Positions 55,001 through 63,638 of a stretch of 64,000 nt of DNA are shown here, in pieces; within the stretch, counting starts at the first letter, position 1, and each line of letters begins with the position of its first letter. The position numbers and the translations under genes were made by a program. The notes below the pieces were generated by a model. The model saw only the letters and a list, made by a program, of their open reading frames with translations. It searched no databases and was not told the DNA's origin. The stretch spans positions 1-64,000 of the forward strand of contig JABDDX010000002.1 in NCBI GenBank assembly GCA_013287375.1, written 5' to 3'. This DNA is from Bacteroidota bacterium (GTDB lineage Bacteria; Bacteroidota; Bacteroidia; Sphingobacteriales; Sphingobacteriaceae).

Positions 55001-55112
55001 ATGATAAGCATCTTTAAATACCTCGCTCACTTATTATCCTACACAAATAAAAATATTCTAATTTTACCATCCTACGGATGTGCAAAAATACATACCGTTG
55101 TTAATCTTTTGT

Positions 55113-55916
55113 ATGGTAATTTTTCCGAACGCTAAAATAAATATCGGCCTGAATGTGATTGAACGCCGCGCCGATGGCTATCATAACCTTGAAACTGTTT
55201 TTTATCCTGTAAAGATAAACGATGTGCTCGAGATTATTCCGGCTGATGAGTTGAGCTTTGAGTCATCGGGTTTGGAGATACCCGGCAGGTTGGAGGATAA
55301 CCTTTGCATCAAGGCTTACCACTTGCTAAAAAAGGATCATGATATATCGCCGGTAAAAATCCATCTGCATAAAAATATCCCGATAGGCGCGGGGCTTGGT
55401 GGTGGATCAAGCGATGCTGCATTTTTTATAAAACTGATGAGTCAGCAATTCGATTTAAAATTGAGTGTTGACCAAATGCAGAATTACGCCCGCAAGCTTG
55501 GTGCTGATTGCGCTTTTTTTGTGGAGAGCAAGCCGGTGTTTGCTTTTGAGTTGGGCGATGAATTTGAGCCGATCAAACTCGATCTGTCGAAATATAAAAT
55601 TGTACTGGTGATGCCGCCAACCCAGGTGTCCACTGCTGAGGCTTATCGTGGGGTGAAACCTTCGCCAATTAAAACCACTTTGTATGAACTGATAGACCTG
55701 CCGGTTGCCCAGTGGAGAAAGCATATCAAAAATGACTTCGAGGAATCGATATTTAAAAACCATATTATGATACGCGGGGTGAAGGCTGCTCTTTATGAAG
55801 CCGGCGCATTGTTCGCCAGTATGAGCGGGAGCGGGGCATCGGTTTTTGGAATATTTGAAAATACACCCGACCTCTCACACCTGGAAGAAGAGAACCAGGT
55901 GTTTTATGATATTTAA
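55113..55916 (+). CDS. ispE: 4-diphosphocytidyl-2-C-methyl-D-erythritol kinase
   Basis: A 267-residue GHMP kinase of the non-mevalonate isoprenoid pathway, from the ATG at 55113 ('MVIFPNAKINIGLNV'); the ORF track begins at a GTG 11 codons earlier. 'NAKINIGLNVIERRADGYHN' is the substrate region, 'NIPIGAGLGGGSSDAAFF' the ATP loop, and 'FASMSGSGASVFGIF' the third GHMP motif. It is divergent from thyA and followed by a 29-bp inverted repeat. Confidence 0.94.
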   Translation: MVIFPNAKINIGLNVIERRADGYHNLETVFYPVKINDVLEIIPADELSFESSGLEIPGRLEDNLCIKAYHLLKKDHDISPVKIHLHKNIPIGAGLGGGSSDAAFFIKLMSQQFDLKLSVDQMQNYARKLGADCAFFVESKPVFAFELGDEFEPIKLDLSKYKIVLVMPPTQVSTAEAYRGVKPSPIKTTLYELIDLPVAQWRKHIKNDFEESIFKNHIMIRGVKAALYEAGALFASMSGSGASVFGIFENTPDLSHLEEENQVFYDI

Positions 55917-55940
55917 TAGGGTTGTTATTCTTTAACATGA

Positions 55941-56028
55941 TTGTCATTCTGAGGAACGAAGAATCTTCTTCGATATGCCAAGCGAACTATGCTAGATGCA
56001 GAAGATTCTTCGTTCCTCAGAATGACAA
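55941..56028. repeat. 29-bp perfect inverted repeat element
   Basis: The left arm (55941-55969, beginning TTGTCATTCTGAGGAACGAA) is exactly complementary to 56000-56028, with a 30-base spacer. 'GTCATTCTGAGGAACGAAGA' is a sequence I recognise from intergenic repeats in many Bacteroidota. It may also act as a terminator between ispE and the convergent dehydrogenase gene. Confidence 0.85.
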
Positions 56029-56043
56029 GCGGTAAATCTAAAA

Positions 56044-56931
56044 TCAAACGCCCGCATCCTCACTAACGCCGCGAGATACGCCTTCCACCCAATCACTCTC
56101 GCCCCAGCCTTTGGCTACGGCCGATTGCAGTCTGTTATGAACCAACATCGCGGTTGGCATAGGGGTGAGGCTTGCCTGCGCAATTTTGAGGGTAAGACGG
56201 GCATCTTTAAAGCCCAGTTTAGTTTTGAAGCCTACCGGCTGAAATTGTTTGTTAGCGATGAGCCTGCCATAGTTTTGAAAGATGGGCGCGCTGAAAAGTG
56301 TAGTGCCAAAAAAGTCGGCAACCTGCGCGCGATCTAGTCCGTTCTTCTCGGCAAGGGTGTAAGCCTCGGCCATCATTTCCATTGATGCGGTAATCATGAA
56401 ATTGCCCGCTACTTTAACCACATTGGCGCCGCTTACTTTTTCACCAAAATCAATGATGCGCTGGCCCAGGCATTCCAAAATTGGTTTGGCAATTTCCTTG
56501 GCTTGCGGATCGCCGGAGATGCAGATAAATAATTTCCTCGCTGCGGCTGCGTCAGGGCGACCGAATACGGGTGAGGCGATATAAGTGTTGCCGGAATTTT
56601 TGTGAAGCTTATAGAGCTCCTCAGAGGTGTCAGGGGCGATGGTGCTCGTAGAGATATGCACCGCATCGGTCGGGAAGGTTTTTAAAATGCCATTCTCGCC
56701 GCTAACAGTCTCTTTGAGTACTTCGTCTTCCGAAAGCATGGTGATTAATATTTTTACGCCGTCGGCGGCTTGTGCCGGTGTTTTACAAATGGTGATAGAC
56801 GCTGCGTTCAACTCCTCCGCCTTTGATGCAGTGCGGTTGTAAACCTGTAAATGATAACCCGCCTCGATCAGGTTTTTTGCCATGGGCATACCCATGTTAC
56901 CCAGTCCGATAAATCCTATTTTCTTTTCCAT
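56044..56931 (-). CDS. Beta-hydroxyacid (3-hydroxyisobutyrate-type) dehydrogenase
   Basis: A 295-residue NAD(P)-dependent enzyme with an N-terminal Rossmann fold ('KIGFIGLGNMGMPMAKNLIE', 'HLQVYNRTASKAEEL') and an all-helical C-terminal domain with the catalytic lysine in 'GANVVKVAGNFMITASMEMM'. NRTxxK after the second strand favours NADPH. It belongs to the GLYR1/GarR/MmsB group and may reduce succinic or other semialdehydes. It follows the LapA-like gene by 4 bp. Confidence 0.9.
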   Translation of the reverse strand: MEKKIGFIGLGNMGMPMAKNLIEAGYHLQVYNRTASKAEELNAASITICKTPAQAADGVKILITMLSEDEVLKETVSGENGILKTFPTDAVHISTSTIAPDTSEELYKLHKNSGNTYIASPVFGRPDAAAARKLFICISGDPQAKEIAKPILECLGQRIIDFGEKVSGANVVKVAGNFMITASMEMMAEAYTLAEKNGLDRAQVADFFGTTLFSAPIFQNYGRLIANKQFQPVGFKTKLGFKDARLTLKIAQASLTPMPTAMLVHNRLQSAVAKGWGESDWVEGVSRGVSEDAGV

Positions 56932-56935
56932 GATG

Positions 56936-57214
56936 TTAGTTTATATATTCCTTGTCCTCGTCGCTTAGTGTATTGGGGTTTTCGCGTTGATGTTCGCCTT
57001 CAATAAAAGTTCCACCCAGCTTTTTTACCCGGGAAGGCCTGCCAACCAAAAAGCCTAAAATAAATGCGACGACACCGACAGCGACCATCATAACCAGTTT
57101 AGACATTCGGAAAGTCGCCCACAAAAATGAAACGATTACAGGCCCGGTATTTTGCATCAACACAATGGTGAGCATTACCGTGATCAGGATTACAACGATG
57201 GTTTTTATTCTCAT
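56936..57214 (-). CDS. LapA/DUF1049-like membrane protein
   Basis: A 92-residue protein with two membrane helices ('TIVVILITVMLTIVLMQNTG' and 'VMMVAVGVVAFILGFLVGRP') and a hydrophilic C-terminus ('GTFIEGEHQRENPNTLSDED'). The helix pair with 'QN' after the first helix and 'G-x3-GR' at the end of the second fits the LapA domain (lipopolysaccharide assembly protein A). It is first in a two-gene operon with the dehydrogenase. Confidence 0.78.
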   Translation of the reverse strand: MRIKTIVVILITVMLTIVLMQNTGPVIVSFLWATFRMSKLVMMVAVGVVAFILGFLVGRPSRVKKLGGTFIEGEHQRENPNTLSDEDKEYIN

Positions 57215-58062
57215 GATTTTTGATGTTCTATTATTTACAATATCCGTTTTTTAATGGTGTTTTAAAAATGTGTTTTTTTGATCTGGTCGGCTCTTTTCCT
57301 GAAAAGCTATCCTGTTAAATTATTCTCCTTTTAATTTATGAGATGCCGTTGTTGCAAAATGTTAATTGATGTTATTGGCGGATGAGTGGTGGTGTTCGGC
57401 CGGATGGTGATTGAATGAGCGGATTCTTCAAAAAGCAGTTTGGAAAAAATGGTCGAATTTGAATCCATTTTTTGTTGGTGTAGATTTTCTTCTCCCTGCC
57501 GTCAATTTATCCATTTCTTTATTTTTTGATTTCAATACACTTTGATTCATTAATTCAATTAAATTCTTATTTGTTAACTTTTTCTTTATATAAAACAATA
57601 TAAAATACTGATTATAATTAGTTTATATAATATAATATATCAATTAAATATTATTTGCTAAAAAAAATGGCATTTTGATTTTTTAGATGAATTGTTTTTG
57701 TTCAATTTTTAATTTCATTAAAATTTATATGTGTACTGATTATAAGTATAATATATTATTAAGTGTTTGAGGTTTTTTCATTTTTATTTATTTGTTTTAA
57801 TGAAAATTTGATTTGATTTTGCATAAAATAAAGCTAATGATGTTATTGATTTTCGATACACTAACAATTTTTCACAATTGCCCTTAAATCGATTGTTTTG
57901 AGTGGGATGGTATAAACCTATGCTGGTGGAATGAAGCGCTTAGAAGCGCTTAAAATGCTTCGGATGTATACGGATTTCTTATCCCCTATCAGGATAGTTG
58001 TATACATTATTAAGTAAATGGGAGAATTTAGAGCAGGAAAATTGAGGCAGGAAAGATAGAGA
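57215..58062. other. AT-rich gap, no gene seen
   Basis: This 848-bp gap lies between two minus-strand genes. The part from about 57520 to 57860 is extremely AT-rich, with long runs such as 'tataatataatatatcaatt'. No open frame of protein character was found on either strand. A GC-richer patch near 57925-57990 has two copies of AAGCGCTT-like sequence and GTATAC pairs. It must include the LapA promoter and the end of the EamA transcript; the rest is unexplained. Confidence 0.55.
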
Positions 58063-58965
58063 TTAACGCGCCTTGCGTTTTGTGATTTGCTTTCGGGCTA
58101 CAGGATAAAGAAAGATAGTAGACAAAATAACCATCGCGCCGAGCCAGAAACCCAGCTTCAATTTATGCAGTTCACCAAAGAAAATAAAGGCCAGGATGAT
58201 GCCATATACTGGTTCGAGGTTGGTGATAAGTGCTACTTTGAAAGCCGAAAATTCTTTCATTACTGATACTCCGGCAACGTACGCAAGTGAGGTACAGATG
58301 GTGCCAAGGATCAATAAATAGCCAATGTCTGAGTTTTGCAAAACCATACTCTGGCCAAATCCGTGAGTGAAAAACAGGTAGAGGGTGATCCATACAAAGG
58401 CTCCTGAAAGCTCGTAAAAAGCAATAACTGGCGCCTCAATTTGTTTAACCTGGCGCGCGTTTATGATAGAAAAAAGGCTTGCACATATGGCGCTAACTAG
58501 GCCTAATATGATACCCTTAGTGTATTGTGTTTCAAATTTAAATATTAGTAATATCCCAACAACAATAAAAACACCAGCGATTATCTCGAGTTTTGAGATG
58601 CGGGTTTTATTAATTAACGGCTCGAATATGGCAGTGAAAAGTGTAATGGATGACAGGCAAACCAACGTTACCGAGACGGTAGAAACCTTGATGGAAGCGA
58701 AAAATAATATCCAGTGACCGCCCACCAAAGCACCCGTAAACATCAATTTTAACAACGTATTTCTATCAACTTTGATGGTGTTTTTGTTGAATTTGAAATA
58801 TAAAAAAAGTGAAATCGATGCGATAATAACCCTGTACCATACCAATTGTACAGCCTCTATGGTGATTAATTTACCTAAAATACTGGTAAATCCCCAGATG
58901 AAAACAGTAAAATGAAGGATTAAAAGGTTTTTGTCTACACCTGTAGTAGTAGGTTTTTGGGGCAT
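58063..58965 (-). CDS. EamA/DMT-family transporter
   Basis: A 300-residue permease with ten membrane helices in two EamA repeats ('HFTVFIWGFTSILGKLI' and 'LGLVSAICASLFSIINARQV', ending 'LEPVYGIILAFIFFGE'). The family exports metabolites; substrate unknown. Its ATG shares a base with the stop of the upstream LptG/F-like gene, so translation is coupled. Confidence 0.9.
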   Translation of the reverse strand: MPQKPTTTGVDKNLLILHFTVFIWGFTSILGKLITIEAVQLVWYRVIIASISLFLYFKFNKNTIKVDRNTLLKLMFTGALVGGHWILFFASIKVSTVSVTLVCLSSITLFTAIFEPLINKTRISKLEIIAGVFIVVGILLIFKFETQYTKGIILGLVSAICASLFSIINARQVKQIEAPVIAFYELSGAFVWITLYLFFTHGFGQSMVLQNSDIGYLLILGTICTSLAYVAGVSVMKEFSAFKVALITNLEPVYGIILAFIFFGELHKLKLGFWLGAMVILSTIFLYPVARKQITKRKAR

Positions 58966-60071
58966 TATTTTGGTGCTTTATACAGCAAATATAAGCCTAA
59001 TAAGCCAAATAATATGTTGGGTATAAATGCCGCCATTAGTGATGACATGGTGCCTTTCTCGGCAAAAACGAAGGCGAATTTATCAACTATAATAAACGAA
59101 AAACACAGTATTATGCCTATGCCCAGTGGCAAGCCTATGCCGCCGCGCACCTTTTGTGACGATAATGCAACGCCAATAAGCATCAATACAAACGTTGAAA
59201 AAGGGTAAATAAAACGCCTGTATTTTTGATAAAGCATGTTATTTAAAACGCCCGATCCACGTATTTTTTCTTTGGCTATGGCTATGTTTAATGTCTTTAA
59301 ACTCATCGCATCATAGCTATCGTCATGCAGTACATTAAAGTCGCTTGGTAGCATATCCAAGGTCGTATCTTTAGTCACGCCCAACAATTGTCGCTCATGT
59401 AAGCCGTTCACGTAACGTATGGTGCAGTTGTTTAGCTTCCATTGCCTTTTAAGTGAATCGTAGGTGATGGTAGGTGCATATAATTTTTCCTTAAGCTCAT
59501 CGCCATTGAATTTCTCCATAATAAAGGTATACCCGGTATGCACATCCTGTTGGTATGATTCCAGATAAACGAAGGTATGAGTATCCAATTTTAAATGCAC
59601 CTGACTATTGGTAGAGGCCTGGTCGCCATTGAAACCGTGTGTGTTTTCGAAGTCTATTTTTAGCTTATTGGTGTATGGAATAAGGTAAACATTGGCAAAA
59701 AAGGATACAATAAATATAAGTGTAGCGGCAATAAAGTAAGGCCTTAAAAAACGATTAAAGCTGGCTTTCCCACTCAGGATCGGAACGATTTCTGTTTGGT
59801 TAGCCATCTTCGCTGTAAAGAAAATTACCGCCAGAAAGTTAATCAAGGGCGATAACATATTGATGTAAAATGGTATAAACCCGGCGTAATATTGGAAGGC
59901 TATTTCGTATAATGTAGCGTGTTTGGAAAGGAAGTTATCGAGGTGTTCAGATATATCAAATACAACAGATATCACTATAAAAAGCCCCAGGGTAAACACG
60001 AATGTACCCAGGTATTTATTGATGATATATCTATCAATAACTTTAACGTATCTGTTATATAATTCCTTCAT
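58965..60071 (-). CDS. LptG/LptF-family permease (YjgP/YjgQ)
   Basis: A 368-residue protein with three N-terminal and three C-terminal membrane helices around a periplasmic beta domain. 'IDRYIINKYLGTFVFTLGLF' is the typical first helix and 'NMLYQKYRRFIYPFSTFVLM' the start of the last three. It is the inner-membrane part of the LPS export machine with LptB. The tgt-yjgP-DMT order fits a conserved Bacteroidota operon. LptF versus LptG is not decided here. Confidence 0.9.
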   Translation of the reverse strand: MKELYNRYVKVIDRYIINKYLGTFVFTLGLFIVISVVFDISEHLDNFLSKHATLYEIAFQYYAGFIPFYINMLSPLINFLAVIFFTAKMANQTEIVPILSGKASFNRFLRPYFIAATLIFIVSFFANVYLIPYTNKLKIDFENTHGFNGDQASTNSQVHLKLDTHTFVYLESYQQDVHTGYTFIMEKFNGDELKEKLYAPTITYDSLKRQWKLNNCTIRYVNGLHERQLLGVTKDTTLDMLPSDFNVLHDDSYDAMSLKTLNIAIAKEKIRGSGVLNNMLYQKYRRFIYPFSTFVLMLIGVALSSQKVRGGIGLPLGIGIILCFSFIIVDKFAFVFAEKGTMSSLMAAFIPNILFGLLGLYLLYKAPK

Positions 60072-60097
60072 TTATTTAATATACTATAATTAAATAG

Positions 60098-60164
60098 GTC
60101 ATGCTGAGGCTCTCAAAGCATGTGGGTTGGCCTCTGCGCTCACCCTTCGAGAGCCTCAGGGTGA
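60098..60164. repeat. Inverted repeat between LptG/F-like and tgt genes
   Basis: GTCATGCTGAGGCTCTC pairs with GAGAGCCTCAGGGTGAC (one or two mismatches) across about 33 bases. It is a member of the GTCATNCTGAGG class, like the element at 55941. It interrupts an otherwise compact operon. Confidence 0.75.
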
Positions 60165-60195
60165 CACCCAGTACGCAACCAATTACTAGCCTCTT

Positions 60196-61326
60196 CTATA
60201 ACCTTTCACCCAGTCTTTTTACCATTACCTGTTTCCAGTTGTAAAACTCGCCGCTTATTATCTTTTCACGTGCTTCCTGTACCAGCCACAGGTAAAAGTG
60301 CAGGTTGTGCAAGGTAGCTATTTGTGCGCCAAGCATTTCGCCGCTATGTATCAGGTGCCTTAAATAAGCTTTTGTGTATGCTTTATCTGCAAACAGGTCA
60401 CTATCGGCTTCAATTGGCGAAAAGTCGTTCTTCCACTTCTCGTTTTTAATATTGATAATGCCATTTTTGGTAAATAACATACCGTTGCGGGCATTGCGGG
60501 TAGGCATTACGCAGTCAAACATATCAATACCTAACGCAATATTCTCCAAAATATTTATAGGTGTGCCTACACCCATCAAATAACGTGGTTTTTGCTCTGG
60601 TAATATATTGCACACAATTTCTGTCATGGCGTACATTTCTTCAGCGGGTTCGCCTACTGAAAGTCCGCCTATGGCATTGCCCTCGCGCTCAAATGAAGCG
60701 ATAACTTCTGCGGATCTCACCCTCAAGTCTTTATAAACCGAGCCTTGTACTATAGGGAAAAATGTTTGACTATAGCCGTATTTAGGTTCGGTAGTATCAA
60801 ACCTGTCGCAGCAGCGTTTAAGCCAGCGATGGGTCATTTCTATAGAGCGTTTGGCGTAGTTATAGTCGCAAGGATAGGGCGTACACTCATCAAATGCCAT
60901 AATGATATCCGCGCCAATGGTACGTTGTATATCCATCACATTCTCAGGCGTAAACAAGTGTTTTGAGCCGTCAATATGCGAGCGGAAGGTAACGCCCTCC
61001 TCCTTTATCTTACGCACTTCGGTAAGCGAATACACCTGGTAGCCGCCGCTATCGGTTAAAATAGGGCCATCCCAGCCATTAAATTTATGCAGACCACCAG
61101 CTTGCTCAATGGTGTTAAGCCCTGGTCGTAAGTATAAATGGTAGGTGTTTCCTAGTATAATTTGCGCCTTAATATCGTTCTTTAGCTCGTGCTGATGAAC
61201 GGCTTTTACGGTACCTGCGGTACCAACCGGCATAAAAATAGGCGTTTGTATGGTTCCGTGATCGGTAGTGATCTCACCCGCGCGGGCTTTTGAATGCGGA
61301 TCCTGGGCTGTTAAATTAAATTTCAT
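60196..61326 (-). CDS. tgt: Queuine tRNA-ribosyltransferase
   Basis: A 376-residue TIM-barrel enzyme that swaps guanine for a queuine precursor at position 34 of GUN-anticodon tRNAs. The start is the ATG at 61326 ('MKFNLTAQDPHSKARAGEIT'); the ORF-track N-terminus adds 21 residues from a repeat-rich leader. The general-acid Asp is in 'TDSGGYQVYSL', with 'DIIMAFDECTPYPC', 'IGGLSVGEPAEEMY' and the nucleophile region 'GIDMFDCVMPTRNARNG'. The zinc-ligand set near the C-terminus is not the classical C-x-C-x2-C in full, as in some Bacteroidota Tgt. Confidence 0.93.
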   Translation of the reverse strand: MKFNLTAQDPHSKARAGEITTDHGTIQTPIFMPVGTAGTVKAVHQHELKNDIKAQIILGNTYHLYLRPGLNTIEQAGGLHKFNGWDGPILTDSGGYQVYSLTEVRKIKEEGVTFRSHIDGSKHLFTPENVMDIQRTIGADIIMAFDECTPYPCDYNYAKRSIEMTHRWLKRCCDRFDTTEPKYGYSQTFFPIVQGSVYKDLRVRSAEVIASFEREGNAIGGLSVGEPAEEMYAMTEIVCNILPEQKPRYLMGVGTPINILENIALGIDMFDCVMPTRNARNGMLFTKNGIINIKNEKWKNDFSPIEADSDLFADKAYTKAYLRHLIHSGEMLGAQIATLHNLHFYLWLVQEAREKIISGEFYNWKQVMVKRLGERL

Positions 61327-61923
61327 GTAAGTATGCAAAATTAACAAATTTATCAGGATGTGCGAATGTGCAAATTTGTGGATGTGCAAGTGTGCAGATA
61401 TGCAAATATGCGATGACTATATTGGGCCGTACTGTGTCATTATGCGGATGATACACCTGGTACAAGTGGTCGTTTTTGACCTAAAAACATCCAAAATAGT
61501 ACCCAAAAGAGCGATTTTACATGTCAAATTGCCTCGTTTTTAGACTAAAAATAGATGATTTTAGCCTAAAAAGTACCCCGAAACGACCGCTTTTTGACTG
61601 TTTTTGAATGATTTTTACCTGTTTTATCAATGTCTTGATGCGAAAATCCAATGACCAATCTCCAATCGACCGATCTCTAATCTCTAACCAATGGCATTCC
61701 CGCCGGTAGAAGCGGGCCGCGCTATTCGCTCATACTGCACAGGCCTTAATCGCCGGCCGGTATCCGCTACTATCGCTAATGCGGTAATCAGCACAAACAA
61801 AAATCAAGTAAATCCCTAAATCCCATAAATCATGGTTCAGACAATAATGTGGAAACTTAACCCACTTATAAACACAATAAATCCATTGATTTTTAACAAA
61901 TTTGCTCCTTATTATATCATTGT
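61327..61923. other. Repeat-rich intergenic region
   Basis: The gap between the divergent tgt and glycosyltransferase genes holds no gene. From 61355 to 61415 there is a degenerate tandem repeat of a GATGTGCAAATRTGC-like unit. From 61450 to 61625, GTCGTTT and AAACGACC arms and several TAAAAA runs suggest a long imperfect inverted structure. At 61690-61790 a distinctly GC-rich patch (ends CGCCGGCCGG) stands out from AT-rich surroundings and looks like a dispersed repeat. Promoters of both genes must lie at the ends. Confidence 0.55.
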
Positions 61924-63042
61924 TTGGAAACGTATATAAAGGAAGCCTTATTTCTGCTTTTTCAGTTCTGTTTTATTATTCAGCTGTATTATCTGGTTAA
62001 CAATTATAGCAGGCTTGCAGGCTATAAACCACTGGAGGATTTGCTGCCCATAACTATCCCCGTTTCGGTAATTATCAGTGCCCGAAATGAGGCAAAAAAT
62101 TTACAACATTACCTGCCATTTATCCTGGAACAAAATTATCCCGATTACGAAGTTGTGGTAATAAACGATTGTTCTCACGATTCATCCGATACCGTATTAG
62201 AGGTTTTTCAGGAGAAATATCCCCACTTAAAAGTGGTTACTATTACCGAGCATGATCGTTTTAAAACCGGTAAAAAGTTTGCATTAACCCTCGGTATCAA
62301 AGCTGCAAAAAATGAGCATTTGTTATTTACAGATGCTGATTGCATGCCAGGTTCAGTTAACTGGATAGCCCGTATGGCCGCAAATTTTACCACATCCGCG
62401 CAAATTGTTTTAGGCTACGCACCTTATAATAAGAGTAAGAATTTTTTGAATCCCTTTATCAGGTTTGAGGGGGTAAAGGCCGCTATTAATTACTTCTCGG
62501 CTGCGCTAAATGGCAACCCTTACATGGGGGTTGGGCGCAATTTGGCTTATACCAAATCGCTGTTTTTTAGTGCCAAAGGTTTCGCTTCGCATATGCATTT
62601 GATAGCAGGCGATGACGATTTATTTGTAAATCAACACGCCACAGAAGATAATACAACGATCGAATTACACCCTGAAGCCTTCACTTATACCGATGCCAAA
62701 ACCACTCTGTCGTCATGGTACAAACAGAAAAAACGCCATTTTGGGGTAGGCAAATATTACAAAAATGAGCATCGCAGAATGTTAAGTATTGATGCGATTA
62801 GCGGCTATTTATTCTATGTTTTACTGATTATATGCCTTATATTTAGCTTCGAACCCATGCTCGTTTTGGGGATATTTATATTCAGGCTGATACTGCAAAT
62901 AGTGATTTATAGCAAAACCTTTAAGAAGCTGGAAGCCAATGATTTGGTGTGGTATTTACCCGGGCTTGATTTTTGCTATTACATATATATTAACACATTC
63001 GGACTACTAGCCACTTTTATTAAGACCACCCAATGGAAATAA
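61924..63042 (+). CDS. Family 2 glycosyltransferase, membrane-anchored
   Basis: A 372-residue GT-A enzyme. An N-terminal membrane helix ('EALFLLFQFCFIIQLYYLV') is followed by 'VSVIISARNEAKNLQHYLPF', the nucleotide-sugar motif 'VVINDCSHDSSDT', the DXD-like 'LLFTDADCMPGS', and two C-terminal helices. The acceptor is unknown; surface polysaccharide is the usual role. The start is a TTG, since no ATG is close to the helix start. The 3' end overlaps the sigma-factor gene by 10 bp. Confidence 0.86.
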   Translation: METYIKEALFLLFQFCFIIQLYYLVNNYSRLAGYKPLEDLLPITIPVSVIISARNEAKNLQHYLPFILEQNYPDYEVVVINDCSHDSSDTVLEVFQEKYPHLKVVTITEHDRFKTGKKFALTLGIKAAKNEHLLFTDADCMPGSVNWIARMAANFTTSAQIVLGYAPYNKSKNFLNPFIRFEGVKAAINYFSAALNGNPYMGVGRNLAYTKSLFFSAKGFASHMHLIAGDDDLFVNQHATEDNTTIELHPEAFTYTDAKTTLSSWYKQKKRHFGVGKYYKNEHRRMLSIDAISGYLFYVLLIICLIFSFEPMLVLGIFIFRLILQIVIYSKTFKKLEANDLVWYLPGLDFCYYIYINTFGLLATFIKTTQWK

Positions 63043-63638
63043 ACGCAAACTTTACCGAGAACGCGAAGAATGATTTTCACCTGGTGGTGAAGGCGCGCGA
63101 AGGCAACCAAAAAGCCTATGCCGACCTGATGCATCGCTACAAAGACTCCATCTATTTTATGGTATTAAAAATGGTTAACAACAAGGAGGACGCTATGGAC
63201 CTTACTGTTGAAACCTTTGCCAAAGCCTTTGAAAAGCTGGAAAAATACCAACCCGATTATGCCTTTAGTACCTGGCTTTTTCGCGTAGCTACTAATAATT
63301 GTATCGATTTTATCCGTAAAAAGAAGCTAAACACTACTTCCATACATGGTATGATGGATGATGATGGCGAGGATAAAACATTGCAGATTAAAGCTGATGT
63401 GCTAAATCCGGAAGAAACATCTATCAAAAAACAACAAACTGAAGAGTTAAAGTTATTGATAGAAAACTTACCGTTACGTTACCGCAACCTGATCACACTG
63501 AGGTACTTTGATGAATTATCTTACGAGGAGATAGCCCAACAGCTTGATTTACCTCTGGGTACAGTAAAAGCACAGTTATTCAGGGCTCGTTATTTATTAG
63601 GAAACATCCTTAACCGTTTAAATAGGGATGACATCTAA
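63033..63638 (+). CDS. ECF-type RNA polymerase sigma factor
   Basis: A 201-residue sigma-70 family factor with region 2 ('YADLMHRYKDSIYFMVLKMV', 'FSTWLFRVATNNCIDFIRKK') and region 4 ('LPLRYRNLITLRYFDELSYE', 'DLPLGTVKAQLFRARYLLG'). There is no region 3, as in ECF sigmas. No anti-sigma gene follows; instead rsmG overlaps its end by 11 bp. Its ATG lies within the glycosyltransferase end, so the three genes are coupled. Confidence 0.93.
   Translation: MEINANFTENAKNDFHLVVKAREGNQKAYADLMHRYKDSIYFMVLKMVNNKEDAMDLTVETFAKAFEKLEKYQPDYAFSTWLFRVATNNCIDFIRKKKLNTTSIHGMMDDDGEDKTLQIKADVLNPEETSIKKQQTEELKLLIENLPLRYRNLITLRYFDELSYEEIAQQLDLPLGTVKAQLFRARYLLGNILNRLNRDDI

Noticed and set aside
57215-58062. AT-rich gap as a replication origin
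   Set aside because: No cluster of DnaA boxes (TTATNCACA) was found and dnaA/dnaN genes are absent. Composition alone is not enough.
61327-61389. 21-residue N-terminal extension of tgt
   Set aside because: It is built from the tandem-repeat leader; family alignment supports the ATG at 61326.
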